A stretch of 61,025 nucleotides of DNA from Phycisphaerales bacterium (GTDB lineage Bacteria > Planctomycetota > Phycisphaerae > Phycisphaerales > UBA1924): assembly GCA_027019265.1 (NCBI GenBank), contig JALUWX010000051.1, positions 1 through 61,025 on the forward strand, in the 5' to 3' direction. Shown here piece by piece: positions 17,879 to 26,435 of this stretch (position 1 is the stretch's first letter; each line of letters begins with the position of its first letter). The position numbers were made by a program, and so were the translations under genes. A model generated the notes under the pieces. That model was given only the letters and a program-made list of their open reading frames with translations, was not told the origin of the DNA and searched no databases.

Positions 17879-18595
17879 GTGAAGATCCAGGCGATCATAT
17901 TTCTTCTGGTCGGATTCGTGCTCAGTGTTCTGGTCACATGGCTCAGCTCAATCCTCGTTATCCAGTCAAGCTACAGCACTTCTGTCAATGGACCCGAGAC
18001 TTCGACTGAAGTCATCTACGCAACCGGTCCAGAATCCGATTCGCGATCCTGGAGTACGGATATCGATCGCTTCGCGTTCGGTGTCACACTGTCCAGAATG
18101 GTTTGGGCACACGAAGGCGGGTACCACTTCCCCTCGCTCGAATACGAACGTCTCGGCCCAGACTCGATCCCAAAGCGGAGCCGTGCCCACAAGCCGGTCT
18201 CGGACGATCTCAAAGAAAGCGTGATCTACGAAGTCATCGCGGGCTTCCCGTTCCCAGCAGCGCAAGGCGAATGGCGTATCGCAGAGGACGGGACCGAATC
18301 GTATTGGTACGCCACGCCGTACAAACCTTCGACGAACCTCGGATCCTCACCCCTCTACTGGTTCAAGATCCCACTCCCCCTCAAGCCAATCTTCCCAGGG
18401 ATCATCCTCAACACGATCATCTGGGGTGCTGTTGCTTGGGCCTGCTGGTTCCTCCTCCGAGCCCGTATCATCGGAACCATCCGCTGGCGCAGGACCCGCC
18501 GCGCCCTCTGCCCCTCCTGCGGCTACGACCTCGGCCTCCTCCCCACCTGCCCCGAGTGCGGCCACACCTCCACGGAATCACACTCAGCACCATGA
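17879..18595 (+). CDS. Membrane protein with C-terminal CPSCGYDL zinc ribbon (paralogue A)
   Basis: 238 residues. N-terminal transmembrane segment (about 4-28), an extracytoplasmic region of about 140 residues, a second transmembrane segment (about 170-193), a basic stretch (RIIGTIRWRRTRRAL) and a zinc ribbon with two CPxCG knuckles (CPSCGYDLGLLPTCPECG) at the cytosolic C-terminus. This architecture is recurrent in Phycisphaerae and has no assigned function. GTG start at 17879. The stop overlaps the DinB-like gene by four bases; a paralogue follows at 19228. Confidence 0.75.
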   Translation: MKIQAIIFLLVGFVLSVLVTWLSSILVIQSSYSTSVNGPETSTEVIYATGPESDSRSWSTDIDRFAFGVTLSRMVWAHEGGYHFPSLEYERLGPDSIPKRSRAHKPVSDDLKESVIYEVIAGFPFPAAQGEWRIAEDGTESYWYATPYKPSTNLGSSPLYWFKIPLPLKPIFPGIILNTIIWGAVAWACWFLLRARIIGTIRWRRTRRALCPSCGYDLGLLPTCPECGHTSTESHSAP

Positions 18596-19155
18596 CCAAC
18601 ACCCAATACACCACCCCCCTCCCCGACGACATGATCCAGGTCTGGCGCACCGTCTTCGAGCGCCAAAAAGCGTTCGGGGAGCACGCGTTCAACCAGCTCA
18701 GCGACACCCAGTTCTTCGCCGTCCTCGCGCCGGGGCTCAACTCCTGCGCCGTCATCGCGAACCACATCGCCGGGAACCTCACGAGCCGATTCACCGACTT
18801 CCTCACCACCGACGGCGAAAAACCCACGCGCGACCGAGACTCGGAGTTCCTCCTCTCGACCACCCACACCAAAGCCCAGCGCGACGACATCATGACGCGC
18901 TGGGAGCAGGGGTGGGGCACCCTCTTCACGACACTCGACACCCTCACCCCGAGCGACATCAGCAGGACCGTCACGATCCGATCCGTCCCCCACCCCGTCC
19001 ACGCCGCCATCGCCCGCGCCCTCGACCATTACGCGTTCCACATCGGACAGATCAACATCATCGCAAGACAGCTCGTCGGCACCGACGAGTGGCAATGGTT
19101 CACCCTCCCCCCCGGCGCAACCAAAGACTTCAACGCCAAGCTCATGGGCCCCTGA
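18592..19155 (+). CDS. DinB-like four-helix protein (DUF1572 type)
   Basis: 187 residues. DinB/YfiT-like metalloprotein bundle: a conserved His in helix 2 (IANHIAGNLTSRF) and a late HIGQI motif (DHYAFHIGQINIIARQL) give the expected metal-binding histidines. Related enzymes include thiol-dependent transferases such as bacillithiol S-transferases, but the exact substrate cannot be read. The ATG overlaps the stop of the zinc-ribbon protein (ATGA), indicating translational coupling. Confidence 0.82.
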   Translation: MTNTQYTTPLPDDMIQVWRTVFERQKAFGEHAFNQLSDTQFFAVLAPGLNSCAVIANHIAGNLTSRFTDFLTTDGEKPTRDRDSEFLLSTTHTKAQRDDIMTRWEQGWGTLFTTLDTLTPSDISRTVTIRSVPHPVHAAIARALDHYAFHIGQINIIARQLVGTDEWQWFTLPPGATKDFNAKLMGP

Positions 19156-19227
19156 CGATCGCGGTTCGCTGCTTTCAGACGGCGATCGATTCATTACACT
19201 GAGCTGACATCGTTCTAAACACTGCGC

Positions 19228-19962
19228 ATGTCCTATCGCAAACTCATCCTCACCGTGATCGCCGCCGCCGCGGTCCTGAACGTGCTCGTCGCGATCACGA
19301 TCGCGTACATCGTGACTGTTCAACGACCCCACGTGTTGACGGTTGGGATGAGACAAACGGCCGCTTCACCAATGAACGAAGACGGCCGAGCATGGACCAT
19401 CTACGCATGGAGTGAAGCCAACGGCGCGTTCGCCGCGATCGGCTACGGAAACGCCGACTGGGATCGCCGCCAATACCCAACCACAATGAGCGGCTGGGAA
19501 CGCAACTACAACTGGCTCAAGAAAATCCCGACCTGGTCCATCGCCACCCAAGAACCCGATTCCACGAAATCGGATCTCTCAAAGGCACACGTCGCGATCC
19601 GCACCGGCTGGCCCATGCACACCCTCCAGGGCACCTTCAGCCACTCCAATCAGAGCAACTCCAACGGCACAGGCCGCTTCCTCTACGTCCTCGACAGCGC
19701 CAACCCCCGCACCGATCCCCCCGTCCTCATCCCCCTCGGGATCGTCCCCCTGGGCTTCGCCGTCAATACAGCGTTCTACAGCGTCATCGCGTTCATCATC
19801 CTCGGAACGATCGATTCCATCCTCCGGCGTATCCGCGCCGCCCGAGACCATCGCCGACGAAGCGCGAACCAATGCCCTTCCTGCGGCTACAACCTCGGCC
19901 CCCTCTCCACATGCCCCGAGTGCGGCCACAACACCGTTCCCACAGAACACAAAACCGTGTAA
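19228..19962 (+). CDS. Membrane protein with C-terminal CPSCGYNL zinc ribbon (paralogue B)
   Basis: 244 residues, same plan as the gene at 17879: transmembrane helix at about 6-31, extracytoplasmic domain of about 150 residues, second helix at about 172-198, basic loop (RRIRAARDHRRRS) and a zinc ribbon CPSCGYNLGPLSTCPECG. The two share little outside the membrane and zinc parts, so they are old duplicates or members of a broad family. TCTAAA ends eight bases before the ATG and no Shine-Dalgarno is seen. Function unknown. Confidence 0.72.
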   Translation: MSYRKLILTVIAAAAVLNVLVAITIAYIVTVQRPHVLTVGMRQTAASPMNEDGRAWTIYAWSEANGAFAAIGYGNADWDRRQYPTTMSGWERNYNWLKKIPTWSIATQEPDSTKSDLSKAHVAIRTGWPMHTLQGTFSHSNQSNSNGTGRFLYVLDSANPRTDPPVLIPLGIVPLGFAVNTAFYSVIAFIILGTIDSILRRIRAARDHRRRSANQCPSCGYNLGPLSTCPECGHNTVPTEHKTV

Positions 19963-19974
19963 ACTCACCGGACC

Positions 19975-20136
19975 ATGAGCGCCCTCAGCATCATCCTCAT
20001 CGCCGTCCTCGCCCTCGTCGCCGTCGGCACGATCGTGTTCTTCGTTGCCATGTTTACCGAGATGGGAACCAAGCGCGAAACCGGGAAGATGAAGGGCAAC
20101 TCCCGCGCGAAATCCAAGAACCGCAAAAAGCGCTAA
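19975..20136 (+). CDS. Very small single-pass membrane protein with basic tail
   Basis: 53 residues. The product starts MSALSIILIAVLALVAVG, a single transmembrane helix to about residue 28, and ends in a strongly basic tail (KMKGNSRAKSKNRKKR). It starts 12 bases after the previous stop, in the same operon, and fills the gap before the convergent pgpH gene. No family recognised; the regular membrane-plus-basic-tail pattern argues for a real micro-protein. Confidence 0.55.
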   Translation: MSALSIILIAVLALVAVGTIVFFVAMFTEMGTKRETGKMKGNSRAKSKNRKKR

Positions 20137-20163
20137 CCCCCACACTCAACCAAACCCAACCGG

Positions 20164-22611
20164 TTACGCCGACTTCTCGCTCGGCGCATCCCCGTCGGAT
20201 TTGGTCTCCGCTTTCGTCTCGCTCTTGGTCTCGGGCTTCGACTTCTTCGCCTGGTCCTCGTCCGTGCTCGCGTAGCGGATACGACCGTGGTAGATACTCG
20301 CCACGCTCTTGGAGATCGAATCGCAGATGAGCTTGAGCTCCTTGAACGTCATGTCGCACTCGTCGAACTGCCCGTCCATCAGGCGCTTGTTCGCAAGCGA
20401 ACGCACCAGCGCATCGATCCGCGACGGGGTCGGTTCTGCCAAGGTGCGCGTCGCGCTCTCCACCGCATCCGACAGCATCACGATCGCGACCTCTTTCGTT
20501 CGGGGTTTCGGACCCGGGTACCGATAATCCATCTCCTCGGGGAGCGATTCGGAACTCTCAGCCAGGATCTGCTCGGCGCTCCGCGCCTCGTCCCCCTCGA
20601 GCGCCTGTTCCCGGGCGCGCCGGTAGAAGTACTCGACCAACGTCGTCCCGTGGTGCGCATCGATAAAGTGGTGGATCGACTTCGGGAGCCCGTACTCCCG
20701 CGCCATCTCGACCCCGTCCTTCACATGACCGATGATCACGAGCAAGGACATCGCCGGGCTCAGCTTGTCGTGCTTGTTCGGACCCCCCGACTGGTTCTCC
20801 ACGAAGTAATCGGGCTTGTTCATCTTCCCGATGTCGTGGTACAGACACCCGACGTACGTCAGCAGCGCGTCCGCGCCGATCGCTTCCGCCGCGCTCTCCG
20901 CGATCGAAGCAACGTTGAGCGAGTGGTTATACGTCCCCGGCGCGCGCTGCTGGAGCTCCCGGAGCAAGGGCTGCTTCGGATCGCGCAGCTCGATCAGCGT
21001 CATCCCCGTCGTGATATCGAACGCCTTCTCAACGAACGGGAGAATAAACAGCGCGATCCCCCCAGCGAGCAACCCCGCAAGCCCGGCTTGTCCGCTCGCG
21101 CCCACAAGCGCCCGACCCAGCATCTCACCACCCACACCCACGACGGGATGCATGATGAGCGTATCGAGCGCGGCCGCGATCGCGAGCACGATCGCGATCG
21201 CGAGCGACATCCGGATCAGCGTCCGCCGCTCCCGGATCTCACTCAGCTGCGCGATCGCGCCAGCGGATCCGATCAGCATCAGCGCGAACAGCCCGATGTG
21301 CATCTTGAGCGCCAGCGCGATCAAAACCGCCGTCACCCCGCACACCGCGAGCGCCGTCCGCTGCTCATACGCGATGCACACCAGGATCGCGACAAGCATC
21401 ACCGGGGTGATCGAAGCGAGCCAGATCAACCTCGGATCGAACACGCTGATAAAGCACGCGCTCCCCACACACAGCGCGACCAAGCCCGTCAACCACCCGA
21501 TCCGCGCAGGGCGGTTCGCGATCTTCGGGCAATACAGCGTCACATACCCAGCGAGCACCACAGCCATCAGCCCCACAAGCCCGTACAGACTCGCAATCCG
21601 GAGCACCTTCCGGATCACCGGCCCCTGGATCGAGAACTGGTCGATCTCGCTCCGCGCGAGCTCATACGCGCCCTGCTCGAGCTCGTCCCCCCTCGAATAG
21701 ATCCGCTGCCCGATCGTGATCGCGCGGCGCACGGGCTGGATCCGGTTCGCCGCATCCTCCTGAGCGGCCGCTGTCGCGCTCTCGTCGAACGTAAACGTCG
21801 GGCGCGCCTCGAGCGTCAACCGACGGATCACCACCTCGTTCACCGGCGGCTCAAACCCCGCGACCCGGACCACACGCCCGATCTCCCCCCCGAGCTGCTC
21901 CGGATTATCGATGTTGATCGCTTCCACCCGACCGATCCGCGCGGGGGGCGCGATCTGCTCCTCGTCCGGCCCGTATCTCAGCTCGATCTGGGTGCTCAAC
22001 CCCTCGTTCGTCGCGCGCTGCCACGTCTGACGATCCAGCATCGGACGACGACGGAGGATCGAATCGAGCGTCTCCACCTGTTCGTTCCACTGCGCGAGCT
22101 TGGCCTCGTCGTTCGCGATCGATCGCAGCGCCGCAAACGACACCTCCTCGAGCCCGAACCGGACCCGGATCGCGCGATCGACCTCGTCGAGCGTCGAAAC
22201 ACCGGCGAGGGTCCTCGGGAGATTCAGAAGCGACACCCGCAGACTCTCCAGAACCGGGAGATCCGCGTTGTAGATCCGTGCCACGTTCTGACGACCGGCC
22301 TCCCTCAGCATCTGGGTCTGCTGCGCGTCCTCCGTGTTGAACTCCACCCGCGCCGTGCGCGTCTCGCGCATCACCTGACCCACGCTCGCAAGGAGCTGCC
22401 CCCGGGTCCACGCCGTCACCGTCCCGATCACGACCACAAACGCGACAATCGCGACCGCGCCCCAGAACAGATTCGGGGACGCGATCAGGTCCGCCGCCCG
22501 TTGAGACCAAGGCCGACCCGTGACGCGCACAACATTCCGCTTGGACGATCCGCCCTTGCCCCCCGACTTCGGGCCGTTCTTCACCGACGATGTCTTGGTG
22601 TCCTTGCCCAT
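20164..22611 (-). CDS. pgpH: 7TM-HD domain cyclic-di-AMP phosphodiesterase, PgpH-like
   Basis: 815 residues. Layout: basic N-terminus, transmembrane helix (about 48-70), large extracytoplasmic 7TMR-HDED region (70-350), seven transmembrane helices (about 350-535), and a cytosolic HD domain (about 560-730) with HSLNVASIAESAAEAIGA, CLYHDIGKMNKP and HHGTTLVEYFY. PgpH-type proteins degrade the second messenger c-di-AMP. The tail after 770 is Lys/Glu-rich and disordered. phoH lies 12 bases upstream, the normal phoH-pgpH pairing; the ybeY gene that usually follows is not here. Confidence 0.92.
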   Translation of the reverse strand: MGKDTKTSSVKNGPKSGGKGGSSKRNVVRVTGRPWSQRAADLIASPNLFWGAVAIVAFVVVIGTVTAWTRGQLLASVGQVMRETRTARVEFNTEDAQQTQMLREAGRQNVARIYNADLPVLESLRVSLLNLPRTLAGVSTLDEVDRAIRVRFGLEEVSFAALRSIANDEAKLAQWNEQVETLDSILRRRPMLDRQTWQRATNEGLSTQIELRYGPDEEQIAPPARIGRVEAINIDNPEQLGGEIGRVVRVAGFEPPVNEVVIRRLTLEARPTFTFDESATAAAQEDAANRIQPVRRAITIGQRIYSRGDELEQGAYELARSEIDQFSIQGPVIRKVLRIASLYGLVGLMAVVLAGYVTLYCPKIANRPARIGWLTGLVALCVGSACFISVFDPRLIWLASITPVMLVAILVCIAYEQRTALAVCGVTAVLIALALKMHIGLFALMLIGSAGAIAQLSEIRERRTLIRMSLAIAIVLAIAAALDTLIMHPVVGVGGEMLGRALVGASGQAGLAGLLAGGIALFILPFVEKAFDITTGMTLIELRDPKQPLLRELQQRAPGTYNHSLNVASIAESAAEAIGADALLTYVGCLYHDIGKMNKPDYFVENQSGGPNKHDKLSPAMSLLVIIGHVKDGVEMAREYGLPKSIHHFIDAHHGTTLVEYFYRRAREQALEGDEARSAEQILAESSESLPEEMDYRYPGPKPRTKEVAIVMLSDAVESATRTLAEPTPSRIDALVRSLANKRLMDGQFDECDMTFKELKLICDSISKSVASIYHGRIRYASTDEDQAKKSKPETKSETKAETKSDGDAPSEKSA

Positions 22612-22623
22612 AAGGATGGGGTC

Positions 22624-23658
22624 CTACGAACCCCCGACCGAATCCTCCGTCGCTCCGGTATCGGCGATCCCGCCGCCCGTCTTGCCCACGATATCCGGAC
22701 CACGGCCCGATCCGTTCCCCTTCCCCGAATCTCCGTACGCATCGATGATCCGCTGAACCAACGGGTGACGCACCACGTCCCGCCGATCCAACGCGCAGAA
22801 CCCCACACCCTTCATCCGACCCAACCTCCGCGCCGCGTCGATCAGCCCGGAATCACGGGGATCCGGGAGATCGATCTGGGTCGTGTCCCCCGTCACCACC
22901 ATCCTCGACCCATGACCCAACCGGGTCAGGAACATCTGCATCTGCCCCTTGGTCGTATTCTGCGCTTCGTCCAGGATAATGAACGACCCGTTCAGGGTCC
23001 GTCCGCGCATGAACGCAAGGGGGATCACCTCGATCACGTCCGTCTCGATGAACCGCCGGATGTCCTTGTACTCCATCATGTCATGGAGCGCATCGAGCAG
23101 AGGCCGGAGATACGGGTTCACCTTCGCCTCAAGATCCCCCGGGAGGAACCCCAGCTTCTCCCCGGCCTCCACCGCAGGGCGGCACAGGATCACCCTCGAA
23201 ACCTCCCCCTGACGCAGCGCGTGCACCGCGCACGCCACCGCAAGGTACGTCTTCCCCGTCCCGGCCGGACCCACAGCGAACGTCAGGTCCATCGTCCGAA
23301 CACAGTCCAGATAATGACGCTGCGCCTCCGTCCGCGCCCGGATGGGCTGACCCGCGCTGTACACCCGCAGATCCGCGCGAACAGGGTTCGTCGTCCGCGC
23401 CCGGGACGATTCCTCGCTCACGAGCGACAGGAACTGCTCCCGAGACAACGGATTCCCGCGCTGCGCCTGTCTCCCGGCCGTCTCCAGCGCCCGTTTCGCA
23501 ATCGTCAGCTCGGGTTCCTTCCCCGACAGATGAACCACCCCATCCCGCGCCGTCACCGCGATCCCGAGCGACTCCCGGATGATCTTCAGGTTCCGCTGTT
23601 CATGACCAACCACCCCGTGCTGGGTCTGGTCGTCCGGGATCTGGATCGTCGTGTCCAA
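22624..23658 (-). CDS. phoH: PhoH family ATPase
   Basis: 344 residues. N-terminal KH-like part (residues 20-70), then the PhoH P-loop domain: GPAGTGKTYLAVACAVHAL (Walker A near 131), CRPAVEAGEKLGFLPGDL, FIILDEAQNTTKGQMQMFLTRLG (Walker B) and VVTGDTTQIDLP. Start is TTG at 23658 with GGAG about 11 bases upstream; there is no in-frame ATG before the conserved core. The last 35 residues are Gly-rich and unconserved. The family is linked to RNA metabolism; the molecular role is not settled. Confidence 0.92.
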   Translation of the reverse strand: MDTTIQIPDDQTQHGVVGHEQRNLKIIRESLGIAVTARDGVVHLSGKEPELTIAKRALETAGRQAQRGNPLSREQFLSLVSEESSRARTTNPVRADLRVYSAGQPIRARTEAQRHYLDCVRTMDLTFAVGPAGTGKTYLAVACAVHALRQGEVSRVILCRPAVEAGEKLGFLPGDLEAKVNPYLRPLLDALHDMMEYKDIRRFIETDVIEVIPLAFMRGRTLNGSFIILDEAQNTTKGQMQMFLTRLGHGSRMVVTGDTTQIDLPDPRDSGLIDAARRLGRMKGVGFCALDRRDVVRHPLVQRIIDAYGDSGKGNGSGRGPDIVGKTGGGIADTGATEDSVGGS

Positions 23659-23741
23659 AGGAATCCGTCTCCATCGCCGGATCTCCTCCGGCGCGGCTGG
23701 ATTCTACGCGCCATCCCCCTCACACGACGCGAACCGACAAC

Positions 23742-25106
23742 TCACACCGCTTCGACCGCACCCACACCACCCGATGTCCCCTGATCCTCCGGCACACACC
23801 TCGGGAGATTCACCACCATCGTCGTCCCCTGTCCGTGCACACTCTCCACACCCACGCTCCCCCCGAGCGTCCGCGCCGCGTGCTTCACAATCGCGAGCCC
23901 GAGCCCCGTCCCACGCTTCGCCGACGAACCCGAGCGCGCCTCGTCCACCTGATAGAACCGCTCGAAAATCCTCGACTGGTGCGCGAGCGGGATCCCCACC
24001 CCCTTGTCCTTCACCCGGAGCGAGATCCCATCCGGATGCGCAAGACCCGCAGGCGGCGGCGCTTCGGGATCGATCCCCACCCGTTGCCGCTCGATCTGCA
24101 CACGCACAGCCGTCCCGTCCCGCGCGAACTTCGTCGCGTTCTCGACCAGGTTCCTCAGGATCAACTCAAGCAAGATCGGGTCTGTCTCGATCAGCATCGC
24201 ACGATCATCGATCTCCGTCCGGATCTCGAGCCCCTTCCGAGAGCACACCGGCGCGAACGGCACACACACCCGGTTCACGAACTCGTGCGCATCGATCACG
24301 CTCAGCGCCGTCGGGACCCGATCCGACTCCAGCTTCGAGAGATCCAGCAGGTCCTTCACCATCAGATCCAATCTCGTCGCGTTCGAGCCGATCATCGTGA
24401 TCAGCTTGTCGCGCATCACCGGGTCGTCCTTCGCCGCGCCCCCGAGCGTCTCGATCGCGCCCTTGATCGAAGCGATCGGGGTCCGAAGCTCGTGCGAAGC
24501 ATTCGCCGCAAAGTCCGCCTTCAGCTCCACGCTCTGCATCAGCTCCGTGATATCCGTGAACGTGCACACCGCGCCCCCCGTCGTGACGATCGGATCGACG
24601 GCCGCATCGAACACACGGATCGACCCCTTCACCGGGAGATCCAGGCGCGCATGCCCCGATTCCCCGTTCCGCCCGAGCCGCTCGAGCTCCTGGACCTCGC
24701 GCTGGGTAATCAGCTCATCGAAGTGATCCCCGATCAGCGTGCGCCCCGAACCCAGAATCGACTGCGCCGCGCGATTTGCTTGGACGATCACCCCCGACTC
24801 ATCCGTGGACACGATGGGCACATCCGCCGCATCGATGACCGCGCCCAGGAGACGGACCAGCTCGCGCACGGACCCCAGCTCCTCCCGGAGCGCACCGTTG
24901 AACCCCACCGATTCGATCAGCTGCCCCCGCCTCCAGCGATGGATCGAAATCAACCACACCAACGCCGCGAGCGAAACCAATGCAAACACCGGCATAAACA
25001 CCGACACGATCACCGATCCCGCAAGGATCGAAGCCGGGAGGGTCCACGCCCCGGGGGTCCCCAGCACCGGGGTCTCGTGGTTCATATCCGATCCGCTCGC
25101 GCCCAT
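23742..25106 (-). CDS. phoR: PhoR-type sensor histidine kinase
   Basis: 454 residues. Hydrophobic N-terminal anchor (23-55), short linker, PAS domain (about 88-190), HisKA with phospho-acceptor His205 (ANASHELRTPIASIKGAIETL) and HATPase (NLVENATKFARDG; DKGVGIPLAHQSRIFERFYQ; GTGLGLAIVKHAARTLGG). No large periplasmic sensor, as in PhoR. Encoded 68 bases downstream of phoB in one operon. PhoR usually senses phosphate through the Pst/PhoU complex, which is not in the window. An alternative start is the Met at 25085. Confidence 0.88.
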   Translation of the reverse strand: MGASGSDMNHETPVLGTPGAWTLPASILAGSVIVSVFMPVFALVSLAALVWLISIHRWRRGQLIESVGFNGALREELGSVRELVRLLGAVIDAADVPIVSTDESGVIVQANRAAQSILGSGRTLIGDHFDELITQREVQELERLGRNGESGHARLDLPVKGSIRVFDAAVDPIVTTGGAVCTFTDITELMQSVELKADFAANASHELRTPIASIKGAIETLGGAAKDDPVMRDKLITMIGSNATRLDLMVKDLLDLSKLESDRVPTALSVIDAHEFVNRVCVPFAPVCSRKGLEIRTEIDDRAMLIETDPILLELILRNLVENATKFARDGTAVRVQIERQRVGIDPEAPPPAGLAHPDGISLRVKDKGVGIPLAHQSRIFERFYQVDEARSGSSAKRGTGLGLAIVKHAARTLGGSVGVESVHGQGTTMVVNLPRCVPEDQGTSGGVGAVEAV

Positions 25107-25174
25107 CGATCGCTCCCGCCACGCTCAAGCGTGTAGAACGAGCATACCACGCGCACCGCGTGATCCACAGACCC

Positions 25175-25909
25175 TTACTTCGGGTCGTCCGCCCGATACC
25201 CCACCCCGCGCACCGTCGAGATCAACGACGCATAGTCCCCCAGCTTCTTCCGGATCGCCGTCACGTGAACATCGATCGTGCGCTCCGTGACCGTCACCCC
25301 CGGCCCGATCGCTCTGCTGATCAACGCCGGGCGCGACAGCACCTTCCCCTTCGACCCCACCAACGTCGCCAGCAGACGGAACTCCGTGATCGTGAACGAC
25401 ACGGGCTTCCCCTCCACCAAGACCTGGTGCTCGTCAAGATCGATGCTCACCGGCCCGAGCGACATCCCGTCGCTCTTCGTTGTCGTCGGCTGGGACCGCT
25501 TCGCGAGCGATTTGATCCGCGCGATGAGCACCGACATCGAGAACGGCTTCGTCACATAGTCGTCCGCGCCGCTCTCGAACCCCTCGAGCTCATGAGACTC
25601 GTCCGCCTTCGCCGTCAGCATCAGGATCGGGATCCGGCTCGTCTCCGTCTGTGACCGGAGCCGCTGCGCAACCTCAACCCCGCTCATCCCCGGCATCATC
25701 ACATCGAGCACGATCACATCCGGAAGACGTGCTTTCGCCGCTTCCAGCGCCCCCTGACCATCGCCCACCGAGTACACCTCGTGCCCCCCCTGCCGGAGGT
25801 TGTACTCGATCAACTCCCGAAGGTCCGGTTCGTCATCGACGACCAAGATCTGGAGCGCATCGGCGCGCGTCGTGGTCGTCGATGCGGGGTGCTGATCCTC
25901 GTGAGCCAT
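25175..25909 (-). CDS. phoB: PhoB-like response regulator, OmpR family
   Basis: 244 residues. Receiver domain with the acidic pocket (VVDDEPD), phospho-acceptor Asp69 (VIVLDVMMPGMSG) and Lys in the YVTKPFS motif, followed by a winged-helix DNA-binding domain (TITEFRLLATLVGSKGKVLSRPALI; RTIDVHVTAIRKKLG; VRGVGYRA). Start set at ATG 25909, eight bases after GGGAG; a GTG at 25912 is one codon earlier. With phoR it probably controls phosphate-starvation genes; the porin genes upstream on the other strand are plausible targets. Confidence 0.9.
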   Translation of the reverse strand: MAHEDQHPASTTTTRADALQILVVDDEPDLRELIEYNLRQGGHEVYSVGDGQGALEAAKARLPDVIVLDVMMPGMSGVEVAQRLRSQTETSRIPILMLTAKADESHELEGFESGADDYVTKPFSMSVLIARIKSLAKRSQPTTTKSDGMSLGPVSIDLDEHQVLVEGKPVSFTITEFRLLATLVGSKGKVLSRPALISRAIGPGVTVTERTIDVHVTAIRKKLGDYASLISTVRGVGYRADDPK

Positions 25910-26084
25910 CACTTCTGCTCCCTACAGCGTCCAAAGCGCGAGCCCATCATCCGGGCTTCACGTCAACGGGTGTACAAATGAACAGTAGTGAGCCCAACCG
26001 AGAGGACCCCCGTTCGGATACAGAGTTCGCGCAATCTGAATGCCGTCCCACCCAGCTCCGGGCGCCCCGATCACGCCTCCGGAA

Positions 26085-26112
26085 GATGATGTTGGTAATT
26101 CCAAACATCATT
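26085..26112. other. Imperfect hairpin in the phoB/porin intergenic region
   Basis: ATGATGTTGG at 26086-26095 faces CCAAACATCAT at 26101-26111 with a single-base bulge and a five-base TAATT loop; GGAA and TTCC extend the arms. It lies about 325 bases before the porin start in a 526-base gene-free stretch (25910-26435) that is more A+T-rich than the surroundings. It could be an operator or a leader structure; no T-run follows. Confidence 0.35.
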
Positions 26113-26300
26113 CCATCCGCTCCGGATCGTGGACAGAGATCGGGATGGGGGAAATCCCGAATCTGAACGGTTGATGTACGGGTAAGTCTGTGAATTTGTT
26201 GTCGCGAACAAAGGGCAAGAAATGCGCGTTTCGACCCCCTTCCAGGTTCAATATGCCGTTTTTTGGGAAAATCTGACCCGGACACGATGAAAAAGGATAG

Positions 26301-26320
26301 TTGACGCAAACAAATTGACG
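26301..26320 (+). promoter_or_regulatory. Two TTGACG boxes, probable promoter region of the major porin
   Basis: TTGACG occurs at 26301-26306 and 26315-26320, 14 bases apart, in an AT-rich stretch about 120 bases before the porin ATG. Either could serve as -35; the second is followed after 17 bases by a poor -10 (CAGTTA). The 14-base period does not match the 11-base period of Pho boxes. Rest of the 25910-26435 gap: no ORF, no RNA gene recognised. Confidence 0.35.
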
Positions 26321-26435
26321 ACTTACCGGTCGCCGGGCAGTTAGTCTGGCCTATCATCGGGTCGCTGAGCATTGGGCTCAGGACCATGAAACGAAACGCA
26401 TTCCACTCACTGCCAATCGAGAAGGAGGCATTGAA

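Noticed and set aside
20287..23784. Open frame of 1165 codons on the plus strand
   Set aside because: Fully antisense to pgpH and phoH, Arg/His/Pro-rich; a shadow of high-GC third positions.
26301..26320. Pho boxes upstream of the porin
   Set aside because: The TTGACG pair is 14 bases apart, not 11, so it is reported only as promoter-like.
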